Part shown: piece by piece, positions 1 to 6,921 of the stretch
Layout: each line of letters begins with the position of its first letter
Numbering within the stretch: position 1 is the first letter of the stretch
Source of the DNA: Bacillota bacterium
GTDB lineage: Bacteria; Bacillota; Bacilli; Paenibacillales; Paenibacillaceae
Length of the DNA: 17,520 bases
NCBI GenBank assembly: GCA_023386495.1
Contig: JAEWJS010000011.1
Span: 1 to 17,520, forward strand
Direction: 5' to 3'
Position numbers and translations under genes: made by a program
Notes under the pieces: generated by a model
What the model saw: the letters and a program-made list of their open reading frames with translations, nothing else
What the model was told of the DNA's origin: nothing
Databases searched by the model: none

Positions 1-119
1 CAGTTTTTGCTACGGGCTAAAGACCCCAAATGCCACCACGTTCTCCCGGCTGCCACCATCGTAACCCGACCATGAAAAATGGCCAACCAGAAATTCTGGT
101 TGACCTAATAATACGAAAT
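1..119. other. Intergenic flank with no gene seen
   Basis: No open frame with a ribosome binding site is visible on either strand. The stretch holds a near-perfect 19-bp palindrome (listed separately) and leads directly into the 52-bp tandem repeats. What lies to the left of the window is unknown. Confidence 0.5.
84..102. repeat. 19-bp palindrome, CAACCAGAA-A-TTCTGGTTG
   Basis: Two perfect 9-bp arms (CAACCAGAA and TTCTGGTTG) flank a single central base. Allowing one mismatch the symmetry extends to about 81-105. There is no T-tract, so it is not an obvious terminator. It could be a binding site for a dimeric protein or part of a decayed repeat; no neighbouring gene in the window explains it. 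Confidence 0.5.
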
Positions 120-331
120 GCTATCCAATCGCTGGAGTGATGCGCCACATGGCCGACTGGATAGCAAAAATGCTATCCAATCGTCGGAGTGATGCACCGC
201 ATGGCCGTATGGATAGCAAAAATGCTATCCAATCGCCGGAGTGATGCGTCGCATGGCCGTATGGATAGCAAAAATGCTATCCAATCGCCGGAGTGATGCG
301 CCGCGTGGCGTATTGGATAGCAAAAATGCTG
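120..331. repeat. Tandem array of four 52-bp units plus a degenerate fifth start
   Basis: Units start at 120, 172, 224 and 276, each exactly 52 bp; a fifth begins at 328 and decays after a few bases. Every unit opens with GCTATCCAATCG and closes with GGATAGCAAAAAT. Adjacent units therefore form a hairpin TGGATAGCA-AAAA-TGCTATCCA (9-bp arms, 4-base loop) at each junction, and unit 4 also has 10-bp ends GCTATCCAAT/ATTGGATAGC. The core (GGAGTGATGCGCCGCATGGCC) varies at a few positions between copies. The array lies downstream of ohrR on the minus strand, where the loop reads UUUU. Short frames crossing it lack ribosome binding sites. Confidence 0.9.
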
Positions 332-370
332 CCCAACCGCCACCGCCTCACCGCCCCAACAAATGCAAAC

Positions 371-404
371 AACCGCCCCCGGCACAAGATGTCGGGAGGC
401 GGTT
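371..404 (-). terminator. Probable ohrR terminator hairpin
   Basis: On the minus strand AACCGCC-T-CCCG pairs with CGGG-GGCGGTT across an 11-base loop, with one bulged base, about 52 nt past the ohrR stop. It is followed by the moderately T-rich GTTTGCATTTGTT rather than a clean T-run. On the plus strand a T6 run follows at a distance, so weak bidirectional action is possible. Confidence 0.55.
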
Positions 405-456
405 ATTCGTGCGTTTTTTCCCCATAACGACGCTAGCCCCGCACCAGTACCACCGC

Positions 457-912
457 CTAGCCCTGCTGCGCCGCCGCGTCGTCGACCTTGCGCAGCAGCG
501 CCTGCAGCTGCGTGCGGAGCGCCAGCAGCTCCTCCGGCCGGAGCCCGGCGCCAGCGTACAGCTTGACCGGCACCTCCGCTGCACGCGCCTTGAGCGCGCG
601 GCCTTCGTCCGTCAGCGCGATCGTCACGTTGCGCTCGTCGGCGCGGCTGCGGGTGCGGGTGAGCAAGCCCATCGCTTCCAGCTTCTTAAGCAGCGGCGTC
701 AGCGTGCCGGAGTCGAGGTAGAGACGAGCCCCGAGCTCCTTGACGCTCAGGCCGTCCTTCTCCCACAGCACGAGCAAGGTAATATATTGCGTGTACGTCA
801 GCCCCAGCCCGGCAAGGAGAGGGCGGTACAGCTTCGTGATCTCGCGGGAGCAGGCATAGAAGGCGAAGCAGAGCTGATTCTCCAGCTTAAGCAGATCGTC
901 CTCGGGCATCAT
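457..912 (-). CDS. ohrR: OhrR-type organic hydroperoxide-sensing MarR-family repressor
   Basis: A 151-residue MarR/OhrR-family repressor, a winged-helix DNA-binding dimer that leaves its operator when a reactive cysteine is oxidised by organic hydroperoxide. The N-terminal LENQLCF segment places Cys15 exactly where Bacillus subtilis OhrR has its sensing cysteine. Tyr19, Tyr29 and Tyr40, which surround that cysteine in the Bacillus protein, are also present. The recognition region LYLDSGTLTPLLKKLE and the wing segment RTRSRADERNVTIALT match the family. There is no C-terminal cysteine, so it should be a 1-Cys sensor; the extra Cys21 is noteworthy. An AAAGGG ribosome site precedes the first ATG of a double ATG. 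It is divergent from the peroxidase gene and shares a control region with it. Length is normal for the family (about 147-150). Confidence 0.93.
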   Translation of the reverse strand: MMPEDDLLKLENQLCFAFYACSREITKLYRPLLAGLGLTYTQYITLLVLWEKDGLSVKELGARLYLDSGTLTPLLKKLEAMGLLTRTRSRADERNVTIALTDEGRALKARAAEVPVKLYAGAGLRPEELLALRTQLQALLRKVDDAAAQQG

Positions 913-965
913 CGGTTCATCCCTTTACATCATAATTGGTTGTAAATATTTTAGCATAGGACGAA

Positions 966-1003
966 TTGACGCATCAAATTAAATTGTATACAATCGAAAT
1001 AGA
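966..1003 (+). promoter_or_regulatory. Sigma-A promoter of the peroxidase gene overlapped by OhrR-box-like operators
   Basis: A -35 TTGACG (966-971), a 17-bp spacer and a -10 TACAAT (989-994) sit about 40 bp before the peroxidase start. TCAAATTAAATTGTA (974-988) matches the Bacillus OhrR box as I recall it (TACAATTAAATTGTA) at 13 of 15 positions. A weaker second half-match begins at 989 (TACAATCGAAA), directly abutting. The 12-bp perfect palindrome ATTGTATACAAT (983-994) spans the junction and covers the -10 element. Binding here would block the peroxidase promoter and probably also ohrR. Promoter and palindrome are seen; OhrR binding is inferred. Confidence 0.75.
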
Positions 1004-1030
1004 TTAATTCACATAGGGAGGGTTTCGACC

Positions 1031-1507
1031 ATGTCGATCTACGATTATGAAGTGCAGACGATCCGAGGGCAGAAGCAGACGTTGGCGGAATACAAGGGCA
1101 ATGTCATGCTAATCGTCAACACGGCGACGAAGTGCGGATTCGCGCCCCAGTTCAAGGGGCTGCAGCAGCTGCACGAGCAACTGGGCAGCGAGGGCTTGGC
1201 CGTTCTCGGGTTCCCTTGCGGGCAATTCGCGAATCAAGAGGAAGCGAACAATGACGCGATCGCGGAAGCCTGCGAGCTGAACTTCGGCGTGTCATTCCCG
1301 CTGTATGCCAAGGTCGACGTGAACGGAAGCGAAGCGCATCCGCTGTTCAAGCATCTCACCGACAAGGCGCGAGGCGTGCTGGGCACCAAGTCGATCAAGT
1401 GGAACTTCACAAAGTTCCTCGTCGATCGGGAAGGCCGAATCGTGAGGCGCTACGGACCGAAGGTGACGCCGGACAAGATCGAGAATGATATTCGCCGCCT
1501 GCTCTGA
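1031..1507 (+). CDS. Glutathione peroxidase family protein (thioredoxin-type 2-Cys peroxidase)
   Basis: A 158-residue member of the glutathione peroxidase family, which reduces H2O2 and lipid or organic hydroperoxides in the cytoplasm. The peroxidatic cysteine is Cys35 in NTATKCGF, where animal enzymes have selenocysteine. The rest of the catalytic tetrad is present as Gln69 (FPCGQFANQE), Trp124 and Asn125 (KWNFTKF). Cys81 in ACELNFGVSFP occupies the resolving-cysteine position of thioredoxin-dependent members, so thioredoxin rather than glutathione is the likely reductant. AGGGAGGG lies 8 bases before the ATG. Bacillus homologues are called BsaA or GpxA. Divergence from ohrR and the shared operator suggest induction by organic hydroperoxide; the usual OhrR target, ohrA, is not in the window. 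Confidence 0.93.
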   Translation: MSIYDYEVQTIRGQKQTLAEYKGNVMLIVNTATKCGFAPQFKGLQQLHEQLGSEGLAVLGFPCGQFANQEEANNDAIAEACELNFGVSFPLYAKVDVNGSEAHPLFKHLTDKARGVLGTKSIKWNFTKFLVDREGRIVRRYGPKVTPDKIENDIRRLL

Positions 1508-1540
1508 TTCAGGGGGGAATCGGACGAACATGCACACGGA

Positions 1541-1574
1541 AGCAGACGACGACAGGTCGGCTGCTTTTTATTTT
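1541..1574 (+). terminator. Rho-independent terminator of the peroxidase gene
   Basis: AGCAGaCGAC and GTCGgCTGCT pair around GACAG with one mismatch, followed by the T-rich tract TTTTTATTTT. It lies 33 bp after the peroxidase stop codon and isolates it from the YitT gene. Confidence 0.85.
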
Positions 1575-1631
1575 GCGATCCGGTAAAAATATGGTAGCAT
1601 TTATTACGTTCATTCAGAGGGGAGCGAATAT

Positions 1632-2498
1632 ATGGCTAAGAAACACGGGAAATTATCATGGCTGGATTGGCTGCAGCGCTTGTTCTTCATTACGGCTGGA
1701 GCAATCCTAATGGGAATCGGACTGGAGAAGTTCCTTGTCCCGAATCAGATCATTGACGGAGGCATTACGGGGATCTCGATCCTGCTGTCGGAGCTCACGC
1801 CGTTTCCGCTCGCCATCCTTATTTTTGTCATCAACCTGCCGTTCCTCGTGTTCGGTTACAAGCAGATCGGCAAGACATTCGTCATCTCGACGCTGTACGG
1901 CATCGCTGTCCTGTCGCTGACCACGTCATATTTTCACCATGCGGAACCTTTTACAGAGGAGAAAATATTGGCGGTGCTGTTCGGCGGGTTGATTCTGGGG
2001 CTCGGCGTAGGGCTCGTCATCCGATTCGGCGGCGCGCTGGACGGATTGGAAATCGTCGCGATCCACGTCTCCAAGAAGCTCCGGCTGCCCGTCGGGCAGA
2101 TCATCATGTTCATCAACGTCTTCATCTTCATCGCGGCAGGATTCGTATTCGGGGCCGACTCGGCGATGTATTCGATCTTCGCCTTCTACATCGCGGCCAA
2201 GGTAATGGACATCGTCGTGGAGGGTCTCGAGGAATCGAAGTCCGCGATGATCATCTCGAATCATTACGATGAAGTGAACGAAGCGATTATGACGCGCCTC
2301 GGCCGCAGCACGACGATGGTGTACGCCAAGGGCGGCTATTCGCGGGAAGATACGCAAATGATCTACTGCGTGGTCACGCGGCTAGAAGTCTCCAAGCTCA
2401 AGACGATCGTGCAGGAGATCGACCCGCAGGCGTTCATCTCGATCCAGAATGTCGCAGACGTGCTGGGCGCCGGCATGGATAAGAAGGCCATCCACTAA
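1632..2498 (+). CDS. YitT family membrane protein (DUF161 + DUF2179)
   Basis: A 288-residue integral membrane protein of the YitT family, present in several paralogues per genome in bacilli; function unknown. Roughly residues 15-190 are hydrophobic, with about five membrane segments and the family stretches LEKFLVPNQIIDGGITGIS and GLVIRFGGALDGLEIVA. A cytoplasmic DUF2179 domain follows (about 200-285), including TTMVYAKGGYSREDTQMIYCVVTR. Length is typical (280-290). AGAGGGGAG precedes the ATG. A possible promoter is TTGCGA (1574-1579) with TAGCAT 16 bp downstream. It is probably monocistronic, because it stands after a terminator and converges with the ger operon. Its stop codon overlaps the stop of the convergent small ger gene by 4 bp, and I see no terminator between them. 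Confidence 0.9.
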   Translation: MAKKHGKLSWLDWLQRLFFITAGAILMGIGLEKFLVPNQIIDGGITGISILLSELTPFPLAILIFVINLPFLVFGYKQIGKTFVISTLYGIAVLSLTTSYFHHAEPFTEEKILAVLFGGLILGLGVGLVIRFGGALDGLEIVAIHVSKKLRLPVGQIIMFINVFIFIAAGFVFGADSAMYSIFAFYIAAKVMDIVVEGLEESKSAMIISNHYDEVNEAIMTRLGRSTTMVYAKGGYSREDTQMIYCVVTRLEVSKLKTIVQEIDPQAFISIQNVADVLGAGMDKKAIH

Positions 2499-2749
2499 TG
2501 CATGCCGATGGTGCCCTTGAACAACTCGACGGCAGCGGCAATCGCGCGGTTCGGGCTTCCCATCGGGACGCGCAGCGTCTGCAGCAGGCAGAGCGCGAAC
2601 GCCAGTCCTAAGATGCTGCCGTAGACAGCCAGTTCCTTCGCCATGGCCTTGCGCTGCTTCCATAATCGCGGCAAGTCCAGCAAGGCAATCGCCGCGAATA
2701 GCGCAAATAAGCCCGCAATACGCAACAAGCTCAACTCCTTCCGATTCAA
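2495..2749 (-). CDS. Small two-helix membrane protein, probable germinant receptor D subunit
   Basis: An 84-residue protein, last gene of the ger operon. Two membrane segments are visible: residues 9-26 (LRIAGLFALFAAIALLDL) and 40-59 (LAVYGSILGLAFALCLLQTL), joined by a basic loop (RLWKQRKAMAK). Some GerA-family operons in bacilli carry a fourth gene for a roughly 70-85-residue two-helix D protein that modulates germination; size, topology and position fit, but I cannot confirm homology by eye. The start is TTG, inside the TTGA overlap with the preceding stop. The AAGGA just upstream is too close to serve as a normal ribosome site, so translation probably depends on reinitiation after gerC. 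Its TAG stop overlaps the stop of the convergent YitT gene. Confidence 0.75.
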   Translation of the reverse strand: MNRKELSLLRIAGLFALFAAIALLDLPRLWKQRKAMAKELAVYGSILGLAFALCLLQTLRVPMGSPNRAIAAAVELFKGTIGMH

Positions 2750-3924
2750 TCCTTCATCTTATCGATCGTCGGCTCGATGACGAGGCCGCCGCGGCGGACA
2801 TTAGCATCCGTCTGGATCTCGAGCTTCACATGCTGAAGCTCGCTCCGCCAATCCTTGCTGACCTTCCGCCATGCATCCGGATGCGTCATTCGGAGCTTGC
2901 GCCCGATGCCGAAGACGTCGGCCTGCTTACGAACCCCTTCCTCGAACATGCCGCGGACCTGCGCATCGATTGTGTCTGCGATATTCTTCTCCAGCACCTT
3001 CAGCGCATCCGGCTCAAGCACCCGTTCCTGGCACGTCTGATCATTCACGTTGCCTTCGATGAAGACGCGCAGTCGAGCGAGCACGCGGCCATCTACCCAA
3101 TCCGCGCGCAGTTGGCTCTGGAAGTCGGTCAGGAGATAAGTGACATTCTCCTGCTCATCCTTCGGACAGGCGACGGTCAGAATCGCATTCTCATATTTGT
3201 TCGTCGCGATCGCCAGCCCATGGACGGTCTCTGTCGTGACGGAGCCCGCCATCTTATCGCCCCGGAATATGGCTGCTCCGGCAAGTTCATACGTCTCGAC
3301 CTTGCCGCGGATTTTGCGCGGATTGATAATGTCGAGCGTCGTGTCCACGCCAGGCGTTGCCAGAATGCCCGTGAGCTTGCGCAGCGTCATCTGCCTGGCC
3401 GGCAGCTGCCGGATTTGGGCGTTGTTGATGAGGTCGGCCATCGATTTGGCCGGCACGTTGCCGAGCTCGATCTTCTGATTCAGCAGATCCTCTGCGGTGC
3501 CGCGCGTGACGACGACGAAGGTGCCGGAACGGCTGTCGCGGTCGCGCTCGAACCAAGTCAATACCGGCGCAATGCCTGCCTGAGCCAGCTCCTGCCCGAA
3601 GATGACAATTTGCAGATGCGGCCAGTATAGACGGCGGGGCGAGATGCGATTAAGCTCAGACACGGCGTCCGTGTACGTTCTGCCGGAGGCGGATAAGCTC
3701 CATGTCGGCAGCTCGGAGCCCCCGCTCGCGCTGCCTGCCCCTTGCGCGGTAGGCTTGATGACTTGCGCCGTTATCTGATACTCGCCGTTCGGGGCGAGAT
3801 CCACACCTACGCCGATGACGACGGCGACTTCATTCAATTCCTTCTTGTCCCAGCAGCCGCTAAGGAACGCCGGGGCAAGGAGCAAGGCGAGCAGGATCGC
3901 GGTTCCGCGCACGTATCGTTTCAC
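2746..3924 (-). CDS. Spore germination receptor lipoprotein, GerAC type (C subunit)
   Basis: A 392-residue lipoprotein of the Ger(x)C family, the peripheral subunit of inner-spore-membrane germinant receptors. Residues 1-24 form a lipoprotein signal (basic KRYVR, hydrophobic AILLALLLAPA, lipobox LSGC with Cys24 as lipidation site). The family start CWDKKELNEVAVVIGVGVD follows. Later landmarks are SMADLINNAQIR, the ELAGAAIFRGDKMAG strand region and the C-terminal KVSKDWRSEL segment. The frame is open further upstream, but the chosen GTG at 3924 gives the lipoprotein signal directly, follows GGGGGAG, and forms a GTGA overlap with the stop of the A-subunit gene. The upstream extension would only overlap that gene with Gly/Arg-rich sequence. 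Length matches the family (about 375-400). Confidence 0.92.
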   Translation of the reverse strand: MKRYVRGTAILLALLLAPAFLSGCWDKKELNEVAVVIGVGVDLAPNGEYQITAQVIKPTAQGAGSASGGSELPTWSLSASGRTYTDAVSELNRISPRRLYWPHLQIVIFGQELAQAGIAPVLTWFERDRDSRSGTFVVVTRGTAEDLLNQKIELGNVPAKSMADLINNAQIRQLPARQMTLRKLTGILATPGVDTTLDIINPRKIRGKVETYELAGAAIFRGDKMAGSVTTETVHGLAIATNKYENAILTVACPKDEQENVTYLLTDFQSQLRADWVDGRVLARLRVFIEGNVNDQTCQERVLEPDALKVLEKNIADTIDAQVRGMFEEGVRKQADVFGIGRKLRMTHPDAWRKVSKDWRSELQHVKLEIQTDANVRRGGLVIEPTIDKMKD

Positions 3925-5504
3925 GCCTCTCCCCCCTCGGGCCGGCTGGTCCATTTTTGCCGATGGTCCATCTTCGTGTCGTCCGCCGCCACCTCCTGCG
4001 GGTTCTGCTCCATCGCCCACCAAGGGAAGCGCACGAACAGGTCGCGCCAACTCTTCTTATGGAACGGCATCATCGGAGACAAGTACGGGACGCCGAACGA
4101 TCGGATGGAATTCAGGTGAATCACCAGCAGGATGAGTCCGAAGAAAAAGCCGAAGGCGCCGATGAAGGCGGCCAGCAGCAAGAGCACGAACCGGATCATC
4201 CTGGAGGCGACCGCGATGCTGTAGGACGGCGTCGTGAACGAAGCGATCGCCGTCGCGGATACGGCGATGACCGTTCCCGCCCCGACCAGCGACGCTTCGA
4301 CTGCCGCCTGCCCGAGCACCAAGCCGCCGACGATCGAGACGGCGGAGCCGATCGTCTTCGGCAGCCGGATGCCGGCCTCGCGAAGAATCTCGAACGTCAG
4401 CTCCATGAGCAGCACCTCGACCGCAATGCCGAACGGAACCCCTTCGCGCTGCCCGGTCAGGGCGATCAAGAGAGGCGTCGGGATCATCTCCTGATGGAAG
4501 GTCAGGAGCGCGACATAGAACGAGGGCAGCAGGAATGACAAGAAGAACGTAACCGTTCGAAGCAGCTTCAGGAGCGAGGCGATGTCGAACCGCTGGTAGT
4601 AGTCCTCGTTGGAATAGAGGAACATGCTAATCGTTGCCGGCACGATCAGAACGATCGGCGTTCCGTCCGTCAGGATCGCGATTCTCCCCTCCAGGAGCGC
4701 CGCGGCGACCCGGTCCGGCCGCTCGGTATTGAACACGGTCGGGAAGGGCGAATAGATCGGATCTTCGATGAATTCCTCGATATACTGCGATTCGAGGATG
4801 CCGTCGAGATCGATTTTGGCCAGGCGGCTCTTCACTTCATCCACGTTCTCTGCCTTGGCAAGTCCCTTCACGTACATTATGGAGACGGTCGTGTTCGACA
4901 GCTTGCCGATCTTGCGATTCTCGACCTTCAGCTTCGGCGTCTGCAGCCGCTTGCGGACTAAGCCGATATTCGTCTGGATCGACTCGTTGAACGATTCTCG
5001 CGGTCCTCTGACGACCGCTTCGGCCACCGGCTCGTTCACGGCACGCCGCTCGCCGCCTTCTACGGGTGCGACATAGGCGCGTGCGCCGTTCCCGATCAAT
5101 ACAACGGCTTGGCCGGCGAGCAGCCCCTTGGCTGCTTCTTCGATCGTGTGGACGACGTCGAGCTTATTCGTCGTGAGCATGCGTCCGGGGTCATCCGCGG
5201 CGGTGAGGCTTGTCACCTGCTGAAGCTCGCGGATAATGAACTGGTCGATCAACGTCTTGTCGACGATGCCGTCCAGATAATAGACGACCGCTTCTGTATC
5301 TGCAGGGTCATCGGGTTGCCGCTGCAGTCGAATGCGCCTGAAGCCGAGATCGTCCGTATGGTCCATATACGCCCGGAGCAGCCGCTCGTTATCGCTGAGG
5401 CTGGCGAGCAGAGGGGTCTTCTGCGTCTCTGTCTGCGTTTGCGTTTGCGGCTGCGGCTTGCCGGCGGTACCGGCTTGCCGCATATGCCTGATCGTACGCT
5501 TCAT
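3921..5504 (-). CDS. Spore germination receptor membrane protein, GerAA type (A subunit)
   Basis: A 527-residue GerA-family A subunit. The soluble N-terminal region (about 30-285) includes SDNERLLRAYMDHTDDLGFRRI, DKTLIDQFIIRELQQV and the VKGLAKAENVDEVKSRLAKI block. It is followed by a membrane domain (about 290-460) with the conserved LREAGIRLPKTIGSAVSIVG and QAAVEASLVG stretches, then a basic cytoplasmic tail with PYLSPMMPFHKKSWRDLFVRFPWW. Known role: with the B and C subunits it forms the receptor and is thought to oligomerise into an ion channel on germinant binding. AGGAGG precedes the ATG, which lies in an ATGA overlap with the upstream B gene. Oddity: residues 17-30 are a low-complexity Q/T tract (PQPQTQTQTETQ). 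Confidence 0.95.
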   Translation of the reverse strand: MKRTIRHMRQAGTAGKPQPQTQTQTETQKTPLLASLSDNERLLRAYMDHTDDLGFRRIRLQRQPDDPADTEAVVYYLDGIVDKTLIDQFIIRELQQVTSLTAADDPGRMLTTNKLDVVHTIEEAAKGLLAGQAVVLIGNGARAYVAPVEGGERRAVNEPVAEAVVRGPRESFNESIQTNIGLVRKRLQTPKLKVENRKIGKLSNTTVSIMYVKGLAKAENVDEVKSRLAKIDLDGILESQYIEEFIEDPIYSPFPTVFNTERPDRVAAALLEGRIAILTDGTPIVLIVPATISMFLYSNEDYYQRFDIASLLKLLRTVTFFLSFLLPSFYVALLTFHQEMIPTPLLIALTGQREGVPFGIAVEVLLMELTFEILREAGIRLPKTIGSAVSIVGGLVLGQAAVEASLVGAGTVIAVSATAIASFTTPSYSIAVASRMIRFVLLLLAAFIGAFGFFFGLILLVIHLNSIRSFGVPYLSPMMPFHKKSWRDLFVRFPWWAMEQNPQEVAADDTKMDHRQKWTSRPEGGEA

Positions 5505-6598
5505 CGTGCTGTCCTCCTAGGCCTGCCGAGCCGGATCCGCGCGGCGATCAGCAGCATCAGCGGCAGCACCAGGCCGATCGATACTGCGTAGAGCGGGTAA
5601 GACTCTTGCAGGAAACGGTAGATTTCGATGAAATTATCGCTTAAGAGCAAGGAGAAGATTACGAGCAGCGCTCCGACCGGCGCGGCCAAGATGCGGTAGT
5701 CGTCGATCTTGAGCAGCTGGGCCAGCCCGCGGGTTACCGCGAACAGGAACAGCGCGATTTTCGAGAAGGAACCGAGGCTCCAGAGGTAGATGGCCAGTAT
5801 ATCGAGCCGCTGCAGCTCGGCGATCTGGATGTCGCGCAGCATCTGAAACGTCGGGAAGCTGAGCCCCATGCTGCGCTCACTTCCGAATAAGGCCACGGGT
5901 CCCGTTACAGGCCCTATGAACATTAGGATCAGAATGACCATCGTTACGATGCTCGACCGCTTGAGCTTCGCTTGCTTGTTCACGTACGGGAACACCATCG
6001 CGAGAACCAGGAACGTGCTGTAGAGCCCGATCAGATTCAAGGCGCCCATCATGGCCGGTCCGAATCCGTTCTCGAGAACGGGCAGGAAGTTCGAGTAGTC
6101 TTTATCCTTGTGCGTGAAGATCGAGGCCGTAAGACCGACCGGGATCATGGTGCACAGGAAAATGGCGTTCGTGCGGGCAAGCACCTCGATGCCGTTCCGC
6201 ACGGCATAGACGGCTAGTAGGACAATGGCAGCGTGGTAGATCAGGATCGGGGTGCGGGGCGTAATCGCCGAGGTGAAGAATTCGCCGAAGCCGCGGATCG
6301 ACAGCGCTGCATCGTGGAAGAAGAAGAATAAGAACAAGAGCGCGAGCAGCTTCCCGGCCCACTTGCCGGCAATGCGCTGGACATATTCGACGAGGGATAG
6401 TCCCGGATACAGCTTCGCGAGCGACGCGACGACATAGCCGATCAGTACGGCGGGCAGGATCGCCGCGATCACAGCCAGCCAGCAATCGCGGCCCGCGTGG
6501 TTAATGATGACGGGGATGAACAAGAGATGCCCCGTAACGGTGATGCTGGAGATGCCCAGCATCAGTGCCTGTACCTTGGATATGGACACGTTTCGCAT
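5501..6598 (-). CDS. Spore germination receptor permease-like protein, GerAB type (B subunit)
   Basis: B subunit of the germinant receptor, an APC-superfamily-like membrane protein with about ten hydrophobic segments that binds the germinant. From the chosen start it reads MRNVSISKVQALMLGISS and gives 365 residues, the usual family length. Recognisable parts are TGHLLFIPVIINHAGRDCWL, LYPGLSLVEYVQRIAGKWAG and the late NFLPVLENGFGPAMMGAL segment. The ATG at 6598 follows GGCGGTG by 6 bases. A longer frame from the ATG at 6658 adds 20 basic residues but has no ribosome site. As first gene of the operon it is unusual, because A-B-C is the common order. The germinant cannot be told from sequence. 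No sigma-G promoter was convincing in 6599-6920. Confidence 0.92.
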   Translation of the reverse strand: MRNVSISKVQALMLGISSITVTGHLLFIPVIINHAGRDCWLAVIAAILPAVLIGYVVASLAKLYPGLSLVEYVQRIAGKWAGKLLALLFLFFFFHDAALSIRGFGEFFTSAITPRTPILIYHAAIVLLAVYAVRNGIEVLARTNAIFLCTMIPVGLTASIFTHKDKDYSNFLPVLENGFGPAMMGALNLIGLYSTFLVLAMVFPYVNKQAKLKRSSIVTMVILILMFIGPVTGPVALFGSERSMGLSFPTFQMLRDIQIAELQRLDILAIYLWSLGSFSKIALFLFAVTRGLAQLLKIDDYRILAAPVGALLVIFSLLLSDNFIEIYRFLQESYPLYAVSIGLVLPLMLLIAARIRLGRPRRTAR

Positions 6599-6736
6599 TG
6601 GCTGCACCGCCCAGTCATTGGCTTTCCTCTTAATCTGAACCAATGAGGGGAATTTCATGCTGAGCGCTGCCCGTTACTGCGAGTGGGGAAGTGCATCATC
6701 GGAGACGGCTGGGACGGGGGGGATGTCGACGGACGC

Positions 6737-6835
6737 CTAAAGGCCGCGCATGAGCGAAGAATCCCGCGCGATCAGTCGATGCGGAATAAGGGTCCGCCTA
6801 GCCGGGATCGGGTGGATGTCTGATTCCCACCATCG
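6737..6835 (-). pseudogene. Remnant 3' end of a LacI-family regulator gene
   Basis: On the minus strand a frame ending in TAG (6739-6737) reads ...ARRTLIPHRLIARDSSLMRGL-stop. The segment IPHRLIARDSS fits the LacI/GalR C-terminal signature (P-x-x-L-I-x-R-x-S-S), as in the intact regulator downstream (IPTELIIRTSS) and CcpA (LPHRIEFRQS, from memory). Going upstream the frame loses likeness within about 15 codons and reaches stops by about 6890, so only the tail survives. It may be what is left of a regulator gene lost by deletion. The match is short, so chance is not excluded. Confidence 0.45.
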
Positions 6836-6855
6836 TACCCTATGCATCTGTCGAC

Positions 6856-6884
6856 TGTAAACCGAGTGCCTTCAGTGCTACAAT
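6856..6884 (+). promoter_or_regulatory. Probable extended -10 promoter of the nitroreductase gene
   Basis: TGC-TACAAT (6876-6884) is an extended -10 element about 37 bp before the nitroreductase ATG. The -35 region at 17-bp spacing (TGTAAA, 6856-6861) is weak, as is common with extended -10 promoters. Confidence 0.5.
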
Positions 6885-6921
6885 GATCCTGCAAGCAAGC
6901 AGATAAGGGAGGCGGACTGGC

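Noticed and set aside
120..331. CRISPR-like array
   Set aside because: Units are contiguous and nearly identical over their full length; there are no unique spacers and no cas genes in view.
241..945. 234-codon plus-strand frame across ohrR
   Set aside because: It is antisense to a clear ohrR gene, begins inside the repeat array and has no ribosome site.
2740..4050. Longer C-subunit start at 4050
   Set aside because: It would add 42 Gly/Arg-rich residues before a perfect lipoprotein signal and overlap the A-subunit gene by 130 bp; the GTG at 3924 has a good ribosome site.
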